Source: Streptosporangiaceae bacterium NEAU-GS5 | Lineage (GTDB): Bacteria > Actinomycetota > Actinomycetes > Streptosporangiales > Streptosporangiaceae | Length of the DNA stretch: 64,000 nucleotides | NCBI GenBank assembly: GCA_017592665.1 | Contig: JAGFNW010000015.1 | Coordinates: 1 to 64,000, forward strand | Direction of reading: 5' to 3' | Part shown: positions 61,323-64,000 of the stretch, one piece after another | Layout of the letters: each line of letters begins with the position of its first letter | How positions within the stretch are numbered: position 1 is the first letter of the stretch | Notes under the pieces: model-generated | The model's database searches: none | Seen by the model: only the letters and a program-made list of their open reading frames with translations | Told to the model about the DNA's origin: nothing | Program-made: the position numbers and the translations under genes

Positions 61323-64000
61323 ATGAGGCCAGAGGGTCCCGCACTGGAGTTCGGGCTGCTCGGTCCACTTCACGTCTCGGTGGCCGGGCGGCCGGTGCCG
61401 ATCAACTCTCCCAAGCATCGCGTCCTGCTCGCCACGCTCGCGCTCGAGGCCGGCCGGCCCGTGTCGTTCGCGTATCTGATCGAGGCCATCTGGGGCGAAG
61501 ACCGGCCGAACGGCCCGCGTCAGGCGGTCCAGTTGCTCGTCACGCGCGTGCGCTCGACCCTCTCCGCGATCACCGACGAGCAGCCGATCGTGACCCAGCC
61601 CGACGGCTACCTGCTGAACGTGCCGCCCGAGCAGGTCGACATCGGGCGGTTCCGCGTCCTCGTGGAGCAGGCCGGCCAGGCGGCCGGCATCGAGGCGGAG
61701 TCGGCCGCGCTCACCGCGGCCCTCGCGCTGTGGCGCGGCGAGCCGCTTGCCGACATCCCGTCCGAGTTGCTCCAGCGCGAAGCGGCGCCGCGGCTGCGCG
61801 AGCAGTGGCTGCGGGCCGTCGAAGCACGGGTCGACATCGACCTGCGGCGCGCGCGGCACGCCGACGTGGTGGGCGAACTGCTGGAGCTGACGGCCCGCAA
61901 TCCGCTGCGCGAGCGATTATGGGCGCAGCTCATGACGGCCCTGCAGCGGAGCGGGCGGCGGGCTGACGCCCTGGCCGCCTATCAGACCGTGCGCCGCCAT
62001 CTCGCCGACGAACTGGGTGTCGATCCCGGCGACGAGTTGCGGGCGCTGCACGCCGAGATCCTCGGCGAAGGCGGTGCGGCGCGTCCGCCGGTCCCCCGGC
62101 AGCTCCCGCCGGACCTGCCCGGGTTCGTCGGCCGCTCGGCCATGCTCGCCGTACTCGATGCCCTGATCAGCGACAACGCGCAGGATCCGGTGCCGATCGC
62201 GGTGATCTCCGGTACGGCCGGCGTGGGCAAGACGGCGCTCGTCGCGCACTGGGTGCGCCGCGTCGCCGACCGCTTCCCCGACGGCCAGCTGTGGATCAAC
62301 CTCCGCGGCTATCACCCCGGCCAGGCGCTCAGCCCCGAGCAGGCGTTGCCACGGTTCCTGCGGGCGCTCGGCATACCGGGTCAGCGGATCTCGCCGGATC
62401 CGGAGGCGCAGGCCGGGCTCTACCGCTCGACCATGGACGGGCGCCGGATGCTGGTCGTCCTCGACAACGCCGGCAGCGCCGACCAGGTCCGGCCGCTGCT
62501 GCCGGGCGCGCCCGGGTGCCTGGTCGTGGTCACCAGCCGCGACCAGATGACGGGCCTGGTCGCGTTCGAGGGGGCCAATCCGATCGCCCTCGACCTGTTC
62601 TCATCGGACGAGGCGGAGCGGCTGCTGGCCGAGCGGCTCGGCGGCGCGCGCCTGGCGCGCGAGCCGGCCGCCGTCGCGGCGATCGTGGACACCTGCGCCG
62701 GCCTGCCGCTCGCGCTGGCCATCGTCGCGGCGCGGGCCGCGGCCCATCCGGACCTGCCGCTGCACGCCCTGGCCGCCGAGCTCACCGCGGCGGGCGACCG
62801 GCTCGAGGCGCTGACCGGGGGCGAGCCCGTGCTCGACATCCGGGCCGTCTTCTCCTGGTCGTACCACACGCTCAGCGAACCTGCGGCGCGGCTGTTCCGG
62901 CTGCTCGGCGCGCACCCGGCCGCCAACCTCACCGAGCCCGCCGCGGCCTCGCTCGCCGCGCTCCCCATCCGGCAGGCGCGCCCGCTGCTGGCCGAGCTGC
63001 ACCGGGCCAGCCTCCTCATCGAGTACGCCCCGGGCCGCTTCGCGCTCCACGACCTGCTCCGCGCGTACGCGACCGAGCTGGTCCGCGACGACCCGGAACG
63101 GCGTGCCGCGGCCCATCGGGTCCTCGACCACTACCTGCACACGGCCCACAGCGGGGCCAACGCCATGTACCTGCAGCGCGACCCGATCACTCTCGATCCG
63201 CCGCTGCCCGGGGTCACGGTCGATCCGCTGGCCGATCACCAGCGGGCGCTGGCCTGGTTCGCGGCCGAGCACGCCATCCTGCTGGCCACTGTGGATCACG
63301 CGGCCGCCAACGGCTTCGACTCCCACGTTTGGCGGCTGGCCTGGGCCCTGGTGGAGTACCTCGCGCGTCAGGGCCATTGGCGGAACTGGGTGGACACCCA
63401 GCAGGCCGCCCTCGACGCGGCGACGGCGCGCGGCGACCGGCTGGAGCAGGCCCGCGCCCACCGCGGGCTGGGCCGCGCCCACATGCGCCGGGGCGACGTC
63501 GAGGCCGGCGACCGGCACGGCCGGACGGCGCTCCGGCTCTACCGCGAGCTGGCCGACCTCGCGGGGCAGGCGCACGCGCATCTGCTGCTCACCTGGGTCC
63601 GCGAGCGGGCGCGCGACTACAGGAGCGCGCTCGACCACGAGCTCGCCGCCGCCGACCTCTACCAGAGGGCGGGGCACCGCGCGGGGCAGGCGGCCGCGAT
63701 GAACGGCGTCGGCTGGCACCGCGCCCTGCTCGGCGAGCACGAGCAGGCGCTCGCCGACTGCGAGCAGGCCCTCGCCCTGGCCCAGGACGTCGGCGACCGC
63801 TACGGCGAGGCGGCCACCTGGGACAGCCTCGGTTACGTTCACCGCCACCTCGGCCACCGCGCCGAGGCCGCTACCTGCTATCAGCGAGCCCTCGACCTCT
63901 ATCGCGACCTTGGCGACCGCTACAACGAGGCGGACACGCTCGTGAGCCTCGGCAACGCGCACGAGGCGGCCGGCGACCGCGCCGAGGCCGTCGCGGCATG
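61323..64000 (+). CDS. SARP/AfsR-type regulator with NB-ARC and TPR, partial
   Basis: The frame is open from ATG 61323 to the window edge, 892 codons. In order it has an OmpR-like winged HTH (FGLLGPLHVSVAGRPVPI), a BTAD domain, an NB-ARC ATPase with Walker A SGTAGVGKT and Walker B MLVVLDNAG, and TPRs that are still running at the edge. TAGGAT (61310-61315) seven bases before the ATG suggests a leaderless message. Such proteins activate secondary metabolism or development genes. Confidence 0.87.
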   Translation, partial: MRPEGPALEFGLLGPLHVSVAGRPVPINSPKHRVLLATLALEAGRPVSFAYLIEAIWGEDRPNGPRQAVQLLVTRVRSTLSAITDEQPIVTQPDGYLLNVPPEQVDIGRFRVLVEQAGQAAGIEAESAALTAALALWRGEPLADIPSELLQREAAPRLREQWLRAVEARVDIDLRRARHADVVGELLELTARNPLRERLWAQLMTALQRSGRRADALAAYQTVRRHLADELGVDPGDELRALHAEILGEGGAARPPVPRQLPPDLPGFVGRSAMLAVLDALISDNAQDPVPIAVISGTAGVGKTALVAHWVRRVADRFPDGQLWINLRGYHPGQALSPEQALPRFLRALGIPGQRISPDPEAQAGLYRSTMDGRRMLVVLDNAGSADQVRPLLPGAPGCLVVVTSRDQMTGLVAFEGANPIALDLFSSDEAERLLAERLGGARLAREPAAVAAIVDTCAGLPLALAIVAARAAAHPDLPLHALAAELTAAGDRLEALTGGEPVLDIRAVFSWSYHTLSEPAARLFRLLGAHPAANLTEPAAASLAALPIRQARPLLAELHRASLLIEYAPGRFALHDLLRAYATELVRDDPERRAAAHRVLDHYLHTAHSGANAMYLQRDPITLDPPLPGVTVDPLADHQRALAWFAAEHAILLATVDHAAANGFDSHVWRLAWALVEYLARQGHWRNWVDTQQAALDAATARGDRLEQARAHRGLGRAHMRRGDVEAGDRHGRTALRLYRELADLAGQAHAHLLLTWVRERARDYRSALDHELAAADLYQRAGHRAGQAAAMNGVGWHRALLGEHEQALADCEQALALAQDVGDRYGEAATWDSLGYVHRHLGHRAEAATCYQRALDLYRDLGDRYNEADTLVSLGNAHEAAGDRAEAVAA

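Overview
The window is high-GC actinomycete chromosome. CUT1 sugar ABC transporters without an ATPase gene, a CebR-type box, SARP/AfsR, LAL and CGNR regulators, GTG/TTG starts and many 4-nt stop/start overlaps all fit. The gene set suggests a Streptosporangiales-like soil organism (Nonomuraea/Sphaerisporangium type), but nothing in the window fixes the genus.

Region 1 (about 1-13550) is a decayed actinomycete integrative and conjugative element (AICE). In order it carries integrase, excisionase, RepSA-like replication initiator, small transfer genes, an SpdB/DUF2637 spread gene, a TraB/FtsK-like translocase and an SCO3933-type small regulator, with a divergent KorSA-like GntR gene. An accessory half follows: two paralogous XRE regulators with DUF5919-like C-termini, a NUDIX (Pif-like) protein, an HD protein, a double-headed GntR protein and small ORFs. 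The right end is a copy of the 3' half of tRNA-Arg(CCT). An IS630-type element has cut off the integrase catalytic domain and spdB has an in-frame TGA, so the element looks immobilised. Between 11.1 and 12.9 kb it holds an AT-richer two-gene cargo, a pretoxin-like protein plus a TPR protein, bracketed by two diverged copies of a roughly 120-bp sequence.

Region 2 (13.55-17 kb) is a graveyard of frameshifted remnants (serine recombinase, regulator, HAD hydrolase, HD protein) around one intact HsdR-N nuclease-domain gene.

Region 3 (17-36 kb) is carbohydrate metabolism. It starts with a secreted GH5/CBM2 cellulase under a perfect CebR-type box. A large sugar-acid regulon follows: three Gfo/Idh/MocA oxidoreductases plus a TIM-barrel isomerase, a DapA-type aldolase, a FadR-type GntR regulator, and a seven-gene operon (binding protein, two permeases, cytoplasmic GH2, Zn-dehydrogenase, DapA-type lyase, IlvD/Edd dehydratase). 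The same operator core, ACTGGTCGACCAAT, stands before both minus-strand operons and, inverted, before the plus-strand aldolase. This supports one regulon, probably oxidising a freed sugar, dehydrating it and cleaving it to pyruvate.

Region 4 (36-64 kb) holds RidA and a CGNR regulator with shared operators, a NarL-type two-component system, LysR, a desaturase with a UBP zinc-finger partner, a GH130/(alpha/alpha)6-like/GT4 operon, an AlkD-like protein, an orphan Pycsar-type membrane effector, a VOC protein, two LAL regulators flanking a MerR/MFS pair, Roadblock/DUF4388 proteins, a membrane Ser/Thr kinase, an FAD oxidoreductase and the start of a SARP/NB-ARC/TPR regulator that runs off the right edge.
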